A stretch of DNA of 39,028 nucleotides from contig CAIODU010000206.1 in the NCBI GenBank assembly GCA_903857165.1, positions 1 through 39,028 of the forward strand, given 5' to 3'. Source of the stretch: an uncultured Methylococcaceae bacterium (GTDB lineage Bacteria > Pseudomonadota > Gammaproteobacteria > Methylococcales > Methylococcaceae). The notes beneath the pieces are model-generated. The model was given only the letters and a program-made list of their open reading frames with translations, was not told where the DNA came from and searched no databases. How positions within the stretch are numbered: position 1 is the first letter of the stretch; every line of letters begins with the position of its first letter. Below are positions 6,024-15,846 of this stretch, piece after piece. The translations under genes were made by a program, and so were the position numbers.

Positions 6024-7598
6024 TTACTTGCTGACAGTCGGTTCCACCTCCCATCCACCCCCCAATGCCTTAAACAAGGCTATATGCCCGGTGGCCCAGG
6101 CCAATTGGCTTTGCAGCAACTGCTCCTGCACGTCATACCAAACTCGATTGGAATCCAGCACAGCTTGCAATTCAGTTTCCCCTTCCTGATAAATCACCAA
6201 GGCGGCCTCATGGGATGACTGGGCCGAAGTATCGGCGGCGAGTAGGGATTGCTTGCGTTGATATTCGCCATTCAATGCCGCCAAACTGTCTTCCACTTCG
6301 CGAAAGGCAGTCAATACGGTTTTCTCATACGCCTTAAACGCCTCGGCGGCCTTGGCTTCTTGGGTATCAATATTAGCCAGCAATCGACCGGCTTGGAATA
6401 TCGGCAAGGACAGGCGCGGGCCAAAGCCATAAAAACCGCTGGACAAACTTGCCAGTTCACCCAAACTTTGGCTTTGCAAGCCCACCGAACCGGTCAGGGT
6501 GATTTTCGGAAACATCTCCGCCACCGCCGCGCCCACCAGCGCGTTGGCCGAGGCTATGCCGCGCTCCGCCCGCCGGATGTCCGGCCGTCTGCGCAACAAA
6601 TCAGCCGGTGCGCCGACGGGAAGGGTTGGGGGTTGGGGCATGTCGGCCTTTAGGTTTGCCAATTCGCTTTCAAGCGCACCGGCTTGCAGCCCCAGCAACA
6701 AGGCCAGACCATGGCGGGTGTTCTTGATTTGGGCTGCAATGTTAGGCACGGCAGATTCAACTGCCTCCCGTTCGGTTTTGGCGCGTTTGACATCCAAGGC
6801 ATTGGCCAAGCCTTCTTGGTATGCATTAGTGGCAAGGCTGTAAATCTTGCGCTGATTTTCCAAACGGCTCTCGGCAATTTGCAGTCGGCGTTGCAAGGCG
6901 ATCAATTCCAAATAGGTGCGTGCCACTTCGGCCGTCAGCGTTATTTTGATGTCGCGTAGGCTTTCCTCGACAGCGCCGGCGTTAGCTTGCGAGGCTTCCT
7001 GCTGACGCTTGATGCCGCCAAAAATATCCAATTCCCAGGAACTGTCAAAACCGGCTTGAAACAGGTTGAATGGCGTTCCTATCGGGCCGAGTGTGGACAA
7101 CAATCCAGAAGCGGATTCCCCGCCCTCGAAAGCCCCGCTCAATATGCCTTTGAGCGCGTTGGGGCTGAGCCGTTCGCGCTGGTAACCGCCGGAGGCATTG
7201 AGCCTAGGCCAAAGCCCTGCCGCCGTTGCCGCGACTTGGCTGCGGGATGCGCCCAAGCGGGCATCTGCCACTTGCAAATCCAGGTTTCCTTGCAATGCCC
7301 GTTCGATGAGTGAATTGAGCTTCCCGTCTTTGAATCCACGCCACCAGTGGGCCAAGTCAGCAGTATTGCCCTTGGGAGACTGGGTAGGGGGCGGGGTTTC
7401 CACCCAATGGTTCGGTGTTGCAACGATGGGGGGAAGGTAATCCGGGCCCACCCTACAGCCGGGCATGGCGGCGAAAAGGGGAAGAAGGAGGAGGACAGTC
7501 GATCCTACAGGCTGATGACCATTAAGCCCGCCCCTGCAAAATTTAGCGATTGATGTAAAAATGGAATCACCCCTCCTTGACATTGAACCAAACCGCAT
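6024..7598 (-). CDS. RND efflux outer membrane factor (NodT/OprM family lipoprotein)
   Basis: A TolC-like channel of about 510-524 residues, third gene of the efflux operon. A hydrophobic stretch TVLLLLPLFAAMPGC gives a weak lipobox, followed by RVGPDYLPP, the typical mature start of NodT proteins. The duplicated outer-membrane-efflux repeats contain ARTYLELIALQRRL and YEKTVLTAFREVEDSLAAL. The start is uncertain: ATG codons at 7598 and 7583 lie inside the permease gene, while a strong AAGGAGG (about 7572-7578) is placed 9 nt before an in-frame ATT at 7562 that would give a tidier signal sequence. It ends 6024, next to an Rpn scrap. Confidence 0.88.
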   Translation of the reverse strand: MRFGSMSRRGDSIFTSIAKFCRGGLNGHQPVGSTVLLLLPLFAAMPGCRVGPDYLPPIVATPNHWVETPPPTQSPKGNTADLAHWWRGFKDGKLNSLIERALQGNLDLQVADARLGASRSQVAATAAGLWPRLNASGGYQRERLSPNALKGILSGAFEGGESASGLLSTLGPIGTPFNLFQAGFDSSWELDIFGGIKRQQEASQANAGAVEESLRDIKITLTAEVARTYLELIALQRRLQIAESRLENQRKIYSLATNAYQEGLANALDVKRAKTEREAVESAVPNIAAQIKNTRHGLALLLGLQAGALESELANLKADMPQPPTLPVGAPADLLRRRPDIRRAERGIASANALVGAAVAEMFPKITLTGSVGLQSQSLGELASLSSGFYGFGPRLSLPIFQAGRLLANIDTQEAKAAEAFKAYEKTVLTAFREVEDSLAALNGEYQRKQSLLAADTSAQSSHEAALVIYQEGETELQAVLDSNRVWYDVQEQLLQSQLAWATGHIALFKALGGGWEVEPTVSK

Positions 7599-10500
7599 AA
7601 AGGGCGGGCAGGAAAATCAGGGTCAATACCGTGGCAATCGATAACCCACCCATGATGGCCACTGCCATCGGCCCCCAGAACTCGCTTCTTGAAAGGGGGA
7701 TCATGGCCAGGATGGCGGCGGCGGCAGTCAACAGAATGGGGCGCAAGCGGCGGACGGTCGCCTCGGTTATGGCATCCAAAGGGGCGGACCCGGCGGCGAG
7801 GTCATGTTCGATTTGATCCACGAGGATGACCGAGTTGCGCATGATCATGCCGGCCAAGGCGATGACCCCCAGTGTGGCAACAAAACCGAACGGGACTTTG
7901 AATAAGATCAAGAAAGTGGTGACGCCGATCATTCCCAAAGGTGCTGTCAACAGAACCAGCACGGTTTTCCGCACACTTTGCAACTGGATCATCAGCAGGG
8001 TCACCACGGCCACAAGCATCACCGGCATGACGGCATTGATCGAATCTTGCGCTTTCTGGCTGCTTTCCACCGCCCCGCCCAGTTCAATCCGATAACCGTC
8101 GGGCAGCTTGGCGCGTATCGGCTCCAGCAGCGGTTCGATTTGCGCCGTGACATCCGGGGCCTGTGCGCTGTCGCGAATATCGCTGCGTACCGTAAACGTC
8201 GGAAAGCGGTTGCGTCGCCATATAATCCCGTCTTCGAAGCCGGGCCGGGTGTAAACCAATTGGCTTAACGGCACACTTTTGCCACTCCGGGTTTGGATAT
8301 TGATTTCTTCCACCAGTGCCGGGTTTTTGCGCTCGTCCGGCTCTGCACGTCCGATCACCTCGATGAGTTTGTTGTTCTCGCGGTATTCGGTGATGACCAA
8401 GCCGGAAAGCAAGGTGCGTAATGAGAAGGAAATATCCTGTGAACTCACACCCAATACACGCGCTTTGTCCTGATCCACCTCGTGGAAAAGCGCTTTACTG
8501 GGTTCGCCCCAGTCCAGATGGACGTCATGGGTATGCGGGTTTTTACGCACAATGGCGGCGACTTCTTCGGCAATCGGACGAATTTTGTTGATATCGCGCC
8601 CGCTAACCCTAAATTGTATGGGGAAGCCGACGGGTGGCCCGTTTTCCAGTCGATTCAAGCGGACACGCAACAAAGTGAATCCATTGTCGAAAGCCTTCCG
8701 CAAACGCGCCAGCACCCGTTCGCGGGCGAGGGAATCTTTGGTCAGCACAACAATCTCGGCGAAATTGTCATGGTCGAGCTGCTGGTCCAACGGCAGGTAG
8801 AACCTTGGCGAGCCTGCGCCGACATAGCTGACAAAGTGTTCGATATCGGGGTCGTCCTTCAGCAGCGTCTCGGCTTTTTGGGTTTCCCGTTCCGTTGCCA
8901 GGATCGAGGAACCTTGGGGAAGCCAAAGGTCGACTAACAGTTCGGGGCGGTTTGAGAAAGGAAAAAACTGCTGTTCGACGAAACGGAACATGACGATGGA
9001 TAAGACGAACACCAACAGGGTTGTCATGACCACCAACCAGCGGTAGGCCAGGCATTTTTTGACTAACGCCCTAAATTGTGGGTAGTAGCCACGCTGGTAA
9101 ACTTCGGACTCGGTGTGTTTTTCTTTTGGTTTGATGTCGGGCAGTAGTTTAAAGCCTAGATAAGGCGTGAAAATGACGGCGACAAACCAAGAGGCCAACA
9201 AGGCAATCCCAACCACGGCGAACATGCTAAAGCAGTATTCACCTGCGGAGGACTTGGCAAAACCCACCGGCATGAATGCCGCGGCAGTGACCAGTGTGCC
9301 TGTCAGCATGGGAAAGGCCGTGGAGGTATAGGCGAAAGTCGCCGCATTGAAGCGATCCATGCCTTGCTCCATTTTCACGATCATCATCTCCACCGAGATG
9401 ATGGCATCGTCAACGAGCAAACCCAACGCGATGATCAGTGCGCCCAGGGAAATGCGTTGCAAGTCAATGCCGATGACCAGCATGACCAGAAAAGTGATTG
9501 CCAACACGAGGGGGATGGAAAGTGCCACCACCAAGCCCGTGCGGAACCCCAGGGAAAGGAAGCTCACCGCCAGCACAATCGCCACCGCTTCGGCCAAGGT
9601 CTTCATGAATTCGTTGACCGAATGCCGCACCACCTTGGGTTGGTCGGACACCTGATGAATGCCAATGCCTACGGGTATGTTTGCGCTTAGCCTGGCAATT
9701 TCGGCTTTCAGTTCGTTGCCAAGCTCCAAAATATCGCCGCCTTGGATCATTGAAATCGACAAACCGATGGCATCTTCTTGCAGGTAGCGAAATTTTGGCG
9801 TGGGCGGGTCGGCATAAGCACGGTAAATCCGTGCAATATCGCCTAAGCGGAACTGCCGCCCATTGGCCTCAATGCCTATTTCACGGACGGCCTCCACCGA
9901 TTTCAGGTCGCCACTCACTCGCATATGGATTTTGTCGCTGGCCGTTTCGATGCTGCCGGCGGAGTCCATATTATTTTGTTGCTGTAGCGTCCGCACAATG
10001 ATCAATGGATCAATCCCCAGATTCGCCAATTTGCGATGGGAGATTTCGATATAAATTTTCTCCTGCTGAACACCAATGAGATCGACTTTGGCGACACTGG
10101 GAATACGCAGCAACTCTTGGCGCACATCGTCCACAATGTCTTTTAATTCGGCTTGGGAAAACCCGTCGCCGGTGAAGGCGATAATCGTGCCGTAGGTATC
10201 GCCGAATTCGTCGTTGAAATAAGGGCCGGTGACGCCGTCGGGAAGGTCTCCGGTAATATCGCCGAGTTTCTTGCGCACCTGATACCAGGCATTCGGCACG
10301 TCTTTGTTGGGGGTGTAGTCTTTAAGATTTACAAAGATGAAGCTTTTCCCGGGTTTTGAATAACTCTGCACAAAATCCAGCCAAGGGGTTTCCTGGAGTT
10401 TCTTTTCCAACCGGTCAGTGACTTGCAGTTCCATCTCGCGCGCCGTCGCCCCCGGCCATTCGGCACTGACAATCATGGTTTTGATGGTAAAGTCAGGGTC

Positions 10501-10617
10501 TTCCGCACGCCCTAAAGTCAGATAGGCAATGAATCCGCCAATCATGAAAACCGTAACCAGATAGGCGACAAAAGATTGATGGCGCAAGGCCCAAGCGGAA
10601 AGATTCAAGCCACTCAT
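7567..10617 (-). CDS. RND efflux permease (AcrB/TriC-like)
   Basis: A 1016-residue inner-membrane proton/drug antiporter, the normal length for hydrophobe/amphiphile RND pumps. The N-terminal helix (residues 13-35), the two large periplasmic loops and the TM4 motif LGLLVDDAIISVE with the proton-relay pair Asp403-Asp404 are visible. The second half repeats the architecture (VTTFLILFKVPFGFVATLGVIALAGM and the terminal LIFLPALYAVWF). Sequence style (AEDPDFTIKTMIV, WPGATAREME) is that of the TriC/VmeK-like branch rather than AcrB proper. Start overlaps the adaptor stop by 4 bp, so the genes are translationally coupled. Substrate cannot be read from sequence. Confidence 0.93.
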   Translation of the reverse strand: MSGLNLSAWALRHQSFVAYLVTVFMIGGFIAYLTLGRAEDPDFTIKTMIVSAEWPGATAREMELQVTDRLEKKLQETPWLDFVQSYSKPGKSFIFVNLKDYTPNKDVPNAWYQVRKKLGDITGDLPDGVTGPYFNDEFGDTYGTIIAFTGDGFSQAELKDIVDDVRQELLRIPSVAKVDLIGVQQEKIYIEISHRKLANLGIDPLIIVRTLQQQNNMDSAGSIETASDKIHMRVSGDLKSVEAVREIGIEANGRQFRLGDIARIYRAYADPPTPKFRYLQEDAIGLSISMIQGGDILELGNELKAEIARLSANIPVGIGIHQVSDQPKVVRHSVNEFMKTLAEAVAIVLAVSFLSLGFRTGLVVALSIPLVLAITFLVMLVIGIDLQRISLGALIIALGLLVDDAIISVEMMIVKMEQGMDRFNAATFAYTSTAFPMLTGTLVTAAAFMPVGFAKSSAGEYCFSMFAVVGIALLASWFVAVIFTPYLGFKLLPDIKPKEKHTESEVYQRGYYPQFRALVKKCLAYRWLVVMTTLLVFVLSIVMFRFVEQQFFPFSNRPELLVDLWLPQGSSILATERETQKAETLLKDDPDIEHFVSYVGAGSPRFYLPLDQQLDHDNFAEIVVLTKDSLARERVLARLRKAFDNGFTLLRVRLNRLENGPPVGFPIQFRVSGRDINKIRPIAEEVAAIVRKNPHTHDVHLDWGEPSKALFHEVDQDKARVLGVSSQDISFSLRTLLSGLVITEYRENNKLIEVIGRAEPDERKNPALVEEINIQTRSGKSVPLSQLVYTRPGFEDGIIWRRNRFPTFTVRSDIRDSAQAPDVTAQIEPLLEPIRAKLPDGYRIELGGAVESSQKAQDSINAVMPVMLVAVVTLLMIQLQSVRKTVLVLLTAPLGMIGVTTFLILFKVPFGFVATLGVIALAGMIMRNSVILVDQIEHDLAAGSAPLDAITEATVRRLRPILLTAAAAILAMIPLSRSEFWGPMAVAIMGGLSIATVLTLIFLPALYAVWFNVKEG

Positions 10618-11708
10618 GGCTTGGTTTCCTCAAGCAAACGCACCTTCTCCCCTGGCAATAATTTGTGGACTCCCGCCACCACCACTTGGTCGCCCGTTTT
10701 AACCCCATCAAGGATTCGGGCGTTTTCATCTTCGTAACCGCCTAGCGTGACCGGTTGCGGACGAACCGTTTGCGTGGAGGGATCAAACAGCCAAACCACG
10801 GGGTGTTGCCCGCTTTGGGTAATCGCAGTCAGTGGCAGCCTGGCGACGGGCCGTGGCTCTGGCCGACGGACATGGACCGTCGCGGTCATGCCCATGCGGA
10901 CATCATCATCGGGGTTGAGGATGGAAACTTTGACCGTGAAGGTGCGGATCGTGGCATCCACGCCGGGGGATATTTCCCGTACCCTTCCGGTATAATGCAT
11001 GCCGGGCTTGGCCCAAAGGCTGACCTTGATTTCGCTTGCAGATTGCAATTCTTTCAAGTGATTTTCAGGCAAATTGACCACCACCTCCTTTTCTTCGGTC
11101 CTAGCCAGCCGGAAGATGGCCTGCCCTTGTTCAACGACCTGCCCGGCATCCGCCTCGACGGCGGCTATCACACCGGCAGTTTCCGCCCGCAATTCTGCAT
11201 AAGCGGATTTTCGGGCGCTTAAAGCCAATGCCGATTGGGCTTGCGCTGCGCGGGCTTCGGCGGTGCGCACGGCATCTTGGCGTCGTTCGACGCTGGCCTG
11301 GCTGGTCAACTCCTTTTCCAACAAATTGTTGGCATGGAGCAAGTCCTTGCGGGCTTGGCTAAGTTCCGCCTGGGCGGCGTTCAATTGCGCGGCGGCACCG
11401 GCTTCGTTGAATAGGTAGTCGGGCGGGTCTAGGGTGGCAAGCAATTGGCCGGGCTTCACCACTGAACCCACATCCACCAAACGCTTGGCGATCTTGCCTG
11501 GCACCTGAAAGGAAAGCGTGGGTTCGTGGCGCACCCTGACTTCCCCCGAATAGTTGGCAGTGGCCATGGTGTTGGCAAAGTTGACCGTGGCCACCCGCAC
11601 AGGGCGGGTTGGTTCATCAACCGGTTCAGGTTCCGAGCAAGCGTTGAGGAAAAGGCCAAAGGAGCAGCAGACAAGCAATTTAGGCAACCCTAAAAACGGC
11701 TTGGCCAT
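10614..11708 (-). CDS. RND efflux periplasmic adaptor (HlyD/MFP lipoprotein)
   Basis: A 364-residue membrane-fusion protein, first gene of the efflux operon. The signal ends LLVCCSFGLFLNAC, a good lipobox with Cys24 as acylated residue. Then come the barrel-sandwich half (SFQVPGKIAKRLVDVGSVVKPGQLL), an alpha-helical hairpin rich in Ala/Gln (AQAELSQARKDLLHANNLL), the returning lipoyl half (AETAGVIAAVEADAGQVVEQG) and the beta-barrel domain. ATG at 11708 is supported by AAGGA 8 nt upstream. It links the permease to the outer membrane channel. No regulator gene is adjacent. Confidence 0.92.
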   Translation of the reverse strand: MAKPFLGLPKLLVCCSFGLFLNACSEPEPVDEPTRPVRVATVNFANTMATANYSGEVRVRHEPTLSFQVPGKIAKRLVDVGSVVKPGQLLATLDPPDYLFNEAGAAAQLNAAQAELSQARKDLLHANNLLEKELTSQASVERRQDAVRTAEARAAQAQSALALSARKSAYAELRAETAGVIAAVEADAGQVVEQGQAIFRLARTEEKEVVVNLPENHLKELQSASEIKVSLWAKPGMHYTGRVREISPGVDATIRTFTVKVSILNPDDDVRMGMTATVHVRRPEPRPVARLPLTAITQSGQHPVVWLFDPSTQTVRPQPVTLGGYEDENARILDGVKTGDQVVVAGVHKLLPGEKVRLLEETKP

Positions 11709-11847
11709 GGGATAAGTCCTTATCTTTTAAAACCATCAATCATAGAACATTAAGGGATTTTTTTCACGCAACGGCGTAAAGCAATCGGCTAGAATGGCGG
11801 ATTAATTGACAGGGTTGATTTTCATTCCACTGATGAGGGGTATATTC

Positions 11848-11940
11848 ATGCATAAAGATTCTTGGCTATGCTATTGCGCCTTGGCCTTGGCTCTCACGGC
11901 TTATGGCGGCAGCGTTGGGGGCATCGAGCCGGCCGCCACT
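11848..11940 (+). pseudogene. Possible 5' stub of a secreted-protein gene
   Basis: From ATG 11848 (after GAGGGGT) the sequence reads MHKDSWLCYCALALALTAYGG, which resembles a signal peptide, but after about 30 codons it runs antisense into the 3' end of the SGNH hydrolase gene and loses character. Either the first exon-like stub of a truncated exported protein or chance. No family is recognisable. Confidence 0.3.
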
Positions 11941-12632
11941 TATGGCACTAGCGCTTTGCCATTCATCCCCAACGCCTTCAATATCCCCGGCATGACCACT
12001 TGTTGGCATCCCGTCGTACCGGGGTGCAGCCCGTCGGGAACGTATTTGATATACAGGGTTTTATCTTCTCCCAGAATTCGTTCCCAATTGGGATAATGGT
12101 CAATCAGGCCCAGTTTGTATTTTTTGGCAACATCCCGGTACATCTGGTAATAGCCTAAGAATTGGGGTCGGTTTTCGAGGTCTTTGCCAATCGGCGGATT
12201 CATAACCATCAGAAATATTTCCACTTGACGATTGGCCTTGTGAATGCGGGAGACCATGTTTTCGATATTGGCGCTGGCTTGTTGAAGGGTGACATGGCTC
12301 TCCAAATACGCATCATTAATGGCGAACTCGATAAAGACGGTATCTGGCTTCTTGTCAATGACGCGGGATTCAAGATTGTCCACGCCCCAAGTTGACCACC
12401 TGCCGGCTTTTCCGCTGTTGATTACATTGACCAAGCCAGGGTATTGGGTTTCCAGTGCCGTCTTCAATTGGCTTACCCAAACCCCGCCTTCCGTCAGGCT
12501 GGTGCCATAGGCGACAATCGTTTGAGGCATGCCGTGGTTGAGATTGTCGACGAGGCGGCTTTGCCCTGCTGCAATTGCATTGAATGTCAGGAGCAGGAGA
12601 ATCATCGCACAGGCTTTAGTCTTGGAATTCAT
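11940..12632 (-). CDS. Secreted SGNH/GDSL-family hydrolase
   Basis: A 230-residue protein with a signal peptide (MILLLLTFNAIAAGQ). The SGNH blocks are recognisable: block I AYGTSLTEGG (Ser45 nucleophile, GTS instead of GDS), block II Gly in NSGKAG, block III FAINDAYLE (Asn), and block V DGLHPG with the Asp/His pair. These enzymes are esterases or lipases, often acting on acylated polysaccharide. It stands alone between the efflux operon and the fusion flavoprotein. The natural substrate is unknown. Confidence 0.85.
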   Translation of the reverse strand: MNSKTKACAMILLLLTFNAIAAGQSRLVDNLNHGMPQTIVAYGTSLTEGGVWVSQLKTALETQYPGLVNVINSGKAGRWSTWGVDNLESRVIDKKPDTVFIEFAINDAYLESHVTLQQASANIENMVSRIHKANRQVEIFLMVMNPPIGKDLENRPQFLGYYQMYRDVAKKYKLGLIDHYPNWERILGEDKTLYIKYVPDGLHPGTTGCQQVVMPGILKALGMNGKALVP

Positions 12633-12638
12633 CTTAGC

Positions 12639-12770
12639 TGATTCCTGAGAAAGAGCATCCCATGAAGAATCTGATCCGTAGAAAAAAAATAGAGTCCACG
12701 AAAGACACGAAAAGCACGAACAAAAGCAAGATTCGTTCGTGCCCCGCCTTAAGTTGGTAGCCAGCTATTG
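12639..12770. repeat. Intergenic repeat remnants, including a solo MITE end
   Basis: GTGCCCCGCCTTAAGTTGGTAGCC at about 12739-12762 matches the right terminal repeat of the MITE at 3987-4155, and ATTGT follows it as at that site. No left end is present. TGATTCCTGAGAAAG at about 12640 also occurs near 25850. A short stretch of GAAAGACACGAAAAGCACGAA looks like another dispersed scrap. Confidence 0.6.
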
Positions 12771-15404
12771 TCACGCCTTTATCCGTTCCTCGGCTTGCTC
12801 CCGGATGGCCTTGGCCATCATGCTCGATCCAACGCTCAGGCTCTGGAAGTCCTCGCCACCCAGCACGGTCAATTCGCAAGGCGTCAGGCAACGCACGGTC
12901 GCGGTCCGCTTGCTATCTTGCAATAAGGCGATTTCCCCAAAATAATCGCCTTCCCCCAATTCTCCCACTTTCCTCTCATTCTTCAATACTTCCAAACGGC
13001 CCGATTGCACGATATAGGCTGTATCGCCCTGCTCGCCTTGGCGTATGACTTCATCGCCCGGCTCAAAATGGACGCGTTGCAACCGCTCCGTGGCATCGGG
13101 CGTTAGCACGGCGATGTCGGCGCGGAATGGGATATCCAAAATCCAGTCGATCAAAATTCGCAGGTTGCGCTCCAGTCCGGGCAAGGCGGCTAGATTGGTG
13201 ACGCGGGATAGCAACCAAGCCGGTGTCCCGCCGAAAGACAAGGGTCCGATGCGGCAGAGCGAACGACGGCCCATGTTGTAGATTTTCAGCCAGCGATCCT
13301 TGGATTTATGGGGATGGGTCGGGAAACCTTGGGAAGCAGCCCAGGCGTTTTGCCCCGCCGTTTTGCCAAGGTCAACGAAGTCGGCCGTGGTGAGGAATTT
13401 CCGCTCATGTTGCTGCTTTTGCGTTGCCGTCACCCAGATGTGCGGTCGGTCTTTGAACCTGAGATCGTCCTCCATGTCCAGCGGCCAATGGTAGGTATGA
13501 CCGTCAATTTGCATGCTGGGCAGCATGAAAGAGGCGTTGACCACCAAGCCCACGTTTTGCCGTTCGCCGTTGCCCAATACGATCGCATCGCGGGTTATCG
13601 CGGTGATTTCCTTGTCCCGACACAGCGTGACCCCTGCTTTTTCCAATGCGCGGTCGCGATGCGATTGAATGGATTCCTCGAAGTCGCTGAATGGGGCTTT
13701 GCTGTCTTCGTATAAACGGACCTGCCAAGCGTGTTCCTTAAGGATGGGATAGGATGTTTCCACGGTATTCAGCATTTCGCAAATTTCCACCGCCGTGGCA
13801 CAGGAACGCTGTCCGGAGCCGATGACGGCGAAGCTCAACAGTCGTTTTCTCTCGGCGGGGTCGTCGGTCGCTTCGGCCTCTTCCACCAAATCCATGATGC
13901 GTTTGCGAATGTGCAGCGCATCACCCACCGAGTTGATTGGACTTGAGTGAGCCATCATTCCTGGCTTACCCGTCAAGTTCGGTATGGGGAACAATGCCAG
14001 GATCAACTCGTCGTAGGGAAGTTCGGCCAAACGGCCCTTTTGCAACAGGCTAACCGTTTTGCTGCCGGTATCCACCTGGGTGACTTCGCCCAATTTGACC
14101 CTAGTGTTGGGGAGGACCCGCCTTATCGGGTTGACCACGTTGCCGGGTTGCATCGTACCGCCTATCACTTCCGGCAACAGTGGGTAAAACAACATATTGG
14201 GATGAGTATGGACGAGGGTTAATTTCACCCGCGTATAGTGTCCGATCAATCTTTCGATTTTCATTGCGGCATGGATGGCTGCCACCGTTCCGCCAATGAT
14301 GACAATGTTGGCCGATTTGTCTTTTGCTTCAGGCATGTGAAAATGTCCCGCACCGTTGAATAAAAAGGAAAGCATGACACCGTAGTACAGCGCATGCGCC
14401 ATCCAACTCTCAGGCAGCAGTGCTGCGAAGAATAGAAAGGCAAACAAAAAGAACATCGACAAGGGCCGCAACATAACCCCGACGGTGATCAACACGCCGC
14501 AGGTGATTTCGACCAAGGCCATGAACAGGGTGAATTCCCCCGGTGCCGAAGACAAAATGGGCACATCAAACAGGGTGAGGATGCCGAGTGTCAAGTTGGG
14601 CTGGAAAATCTTGAAGACGACCGCAAGGTAAAAAATATTCAGTCCGGTCAGCACACGCATGATGGCTTGCGCCCTTTGCCTAGGCTGGGCGGCAAGCTGG
14701 GTTTGCATGGGCAACAGGCTCGGATCAACCGGCATCTGCACAAAATAACTGCCCGGGCCTTGCAGTAGCAGGTAAATGGCAACGCCCACCAGCGCGCCCG
14801 CATAGGCGAACAAGTCTTGTTGGAACAGCGCCAAACCGGGCAAAGCCAGCAGCATCAGGGCAACCGCCAAAATGCGGACGTAAATCCCGAAAAGAAACCC
14901 TAGGCCAAGCACAAACTCCACCCAGCGCAAGCCTGTCCAACTCCCACCGTATTGATTCAATTCCAGATCCGGGGCGAACAGGGTAGGGGAAGAAAACGGT
15001 TCAACGCCGTAACGGGGTTCGAAGCCAAGGGCCGACGAAATCAGCACCCATGCCAGGCAGAATCTTAGGATAGGCGCAACGGCATCCCCATAGGAACCCA
15101 AACGTGCCTGCAAATCGGGGAACAAGTCCCGGGCGGAGGTGAATCCCAACCGAATCCAAACCACCGCAAACAAGAAAAAACCCGCGATTAGGCTGATGTT
15201 CAAGACTGAAGGCGATGTATACACCGCAGGCTTCAGTTTTGCGTTCCATTCCTCGGCTTGATCCGGGGTTAATATCCAGCGTTCGTGGGCGAAGCTCGCA
15301 TCGGCCCACAGCAAACCGATGGCAATCATTACGAAAAGAAAGACCCCTGCCCGCCAGCGGACGGTCTCGTTTAGGAATGGTTTTTGAGCAAGCCAGGTTG
15401 GCAT
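12771..15404 (-). CDS. Membrane DoxX-like / NDH-2-like flavoprotein / cyclic-nucleotide-binding fusion
   Basis: An 877-residue three-part protein. Residues 1-355 hold a signal-like helix and about eight membrane segments with a DoxX-type pattern (TLFMALVEITCGVLITVGVM). Residues 366-760 resemble type II NADH dehydrogenase/pyridine nucleotide-disulfide oxidoreductases (NIVIIGG, ELPYDELILAL, SFAVIGSG). Residues 770-860 form a cNMP-binding domain with an intact phosphate-binding cassette, FGEIALLQDSKRTATV. The first dinucleotide motif is degenerate (IIGGTVAA where GGGFAG is usual), and the usual ALGS segment reads ALFP, so FAD use is doubtful. A plausible role is a membrane quinone-linked oxidoreductase gated by cAMP or c-di-AMP-like ligands; this is inference. 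Single gene, no partner nearby. Confidence 0.75.
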   Translation of the reverse strand: MPTWLAQKPFLNETVRWRAGVFLFVMIAIGLLWADASFAHERWILTPDQAEEWNAKLKPAVYTSPSVLNISLIAGFFLFAVVWIRLGFTSARDLFPDLQARLGSYGDAVAPILRFCLAWVLISSALGFEPRYGVEPFSSPTLFAPDLELNQYGGSWTGLRWVEFVLGLGFLFGIYVRILAVALMLLALPGLALFQQDLFAYAGALVGVAIYLLLQGPGSYFVQMPVDPSLLPMQTQLAAQPRQRAQAIMRVLTGLNIFYLAVVFKIFQPNLTLGILTLFDVPILSSAPGEFTLFMALVEITCGVLITVGVMLRPLSMFFLFAFLFFAALLPESWMAHALYYGVMLSFLFNGAGHFHMPEAKDKSANIVIIGGTVAAIHAAMKIERLIGHYTRVKLTLVHTHPNMLFYPLLPEVIGGTMQPGNVVNPIRRVLPNTRVKLGEVTQVDTGSKTVSLLQKGRLAELPYDELILALFPIPNLTGKPGMMAHSSPINSVGDALHIRKRIMDLVEEAEATDDPAERKRLLSFAVIGSGQRSCATAVEICEMLNTVETSYPILKEHAWQVRLYEDSKAPFSDFEESIQSHRDRALEKAGVTLCRDKEITAITRDAIVLGNGERQNVGLVVNASFMLPSMQIDGHTYHWPLDMEDDLRFKDRPHIWVTATQKQQHERKFLTTADFVDLGKTAGQNAWAASQGFPTHPHKSKDRWLKIYNMGRRSLCRIGPLSFGGTPAWLLSRVTNLAALPGLERNLRILIDWILDIPFRADIAVLTPDATERLQRVHFEPGDEVIRQGEQGDTAYIVQSGRLEVLKNERKVGELGEGDYFGEIALLQDSKRTATVRCLTPCELTVLGGEDFQSLSVGSSMMAKAIREQAEERIKA

Positions 15405-15525
15405 TTTTCTTCACCCATGGTTTTTATTTTTACATGTGACTCTAAATGAAGCCAAGCGTTCACTTGGGATTGGGATGCCAGGGCTTGGAATACCCCCGCC
15501 CTTGTAAATTTACATTCATATTTTA

Positions 15526-15657
15526 CTGATGTTACGCGGCAAGGGTTGCTGCCTATTGTAGGGTGGCCTTCAGGCCGCCAAATGTTGTCCGAGCTACCTA
15601 CGCTTATCGAAGCGGCCTGAAGGCCGCCCTACAAAGGGCCCCACGCGTAACATCAGT
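15526..15657. repeat. 132-bp MITE-like element (ACTGATGTTACGCG ends)
   Basis: Perfect 14-bp terminal inverted repeats, ACTGATGTTACGCG and CGCGTAACATCAGT, surround an inner GTAGGGTGGCCTTCAGGC palindrome. The same end sequence starts the element at 16839. The remainder of 15405-15846 shows no gene; AT-rich sequence on either side could hold the divergent promoters of dusA and the fusion gene but no convincing boxes stand out. Confidence 0.75.
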
Positions 15658-15846
15658 TACACAGTCATTTTATCATGCTTTGCACCATTCCAAGGGGGGT
15701 ATGCCATGCAGGCGGCCATTCTCAATTTGGCCTGAAGCCACATCATTTTTTTGGCCGTTGGGCTTAAGTCGGCGCAGACGGACGGTACCCCCCTAGAGCC
15801 GCGACGGGATTTCTGGCAGACTGTAGGCGGCCATCCCTAATTATCC

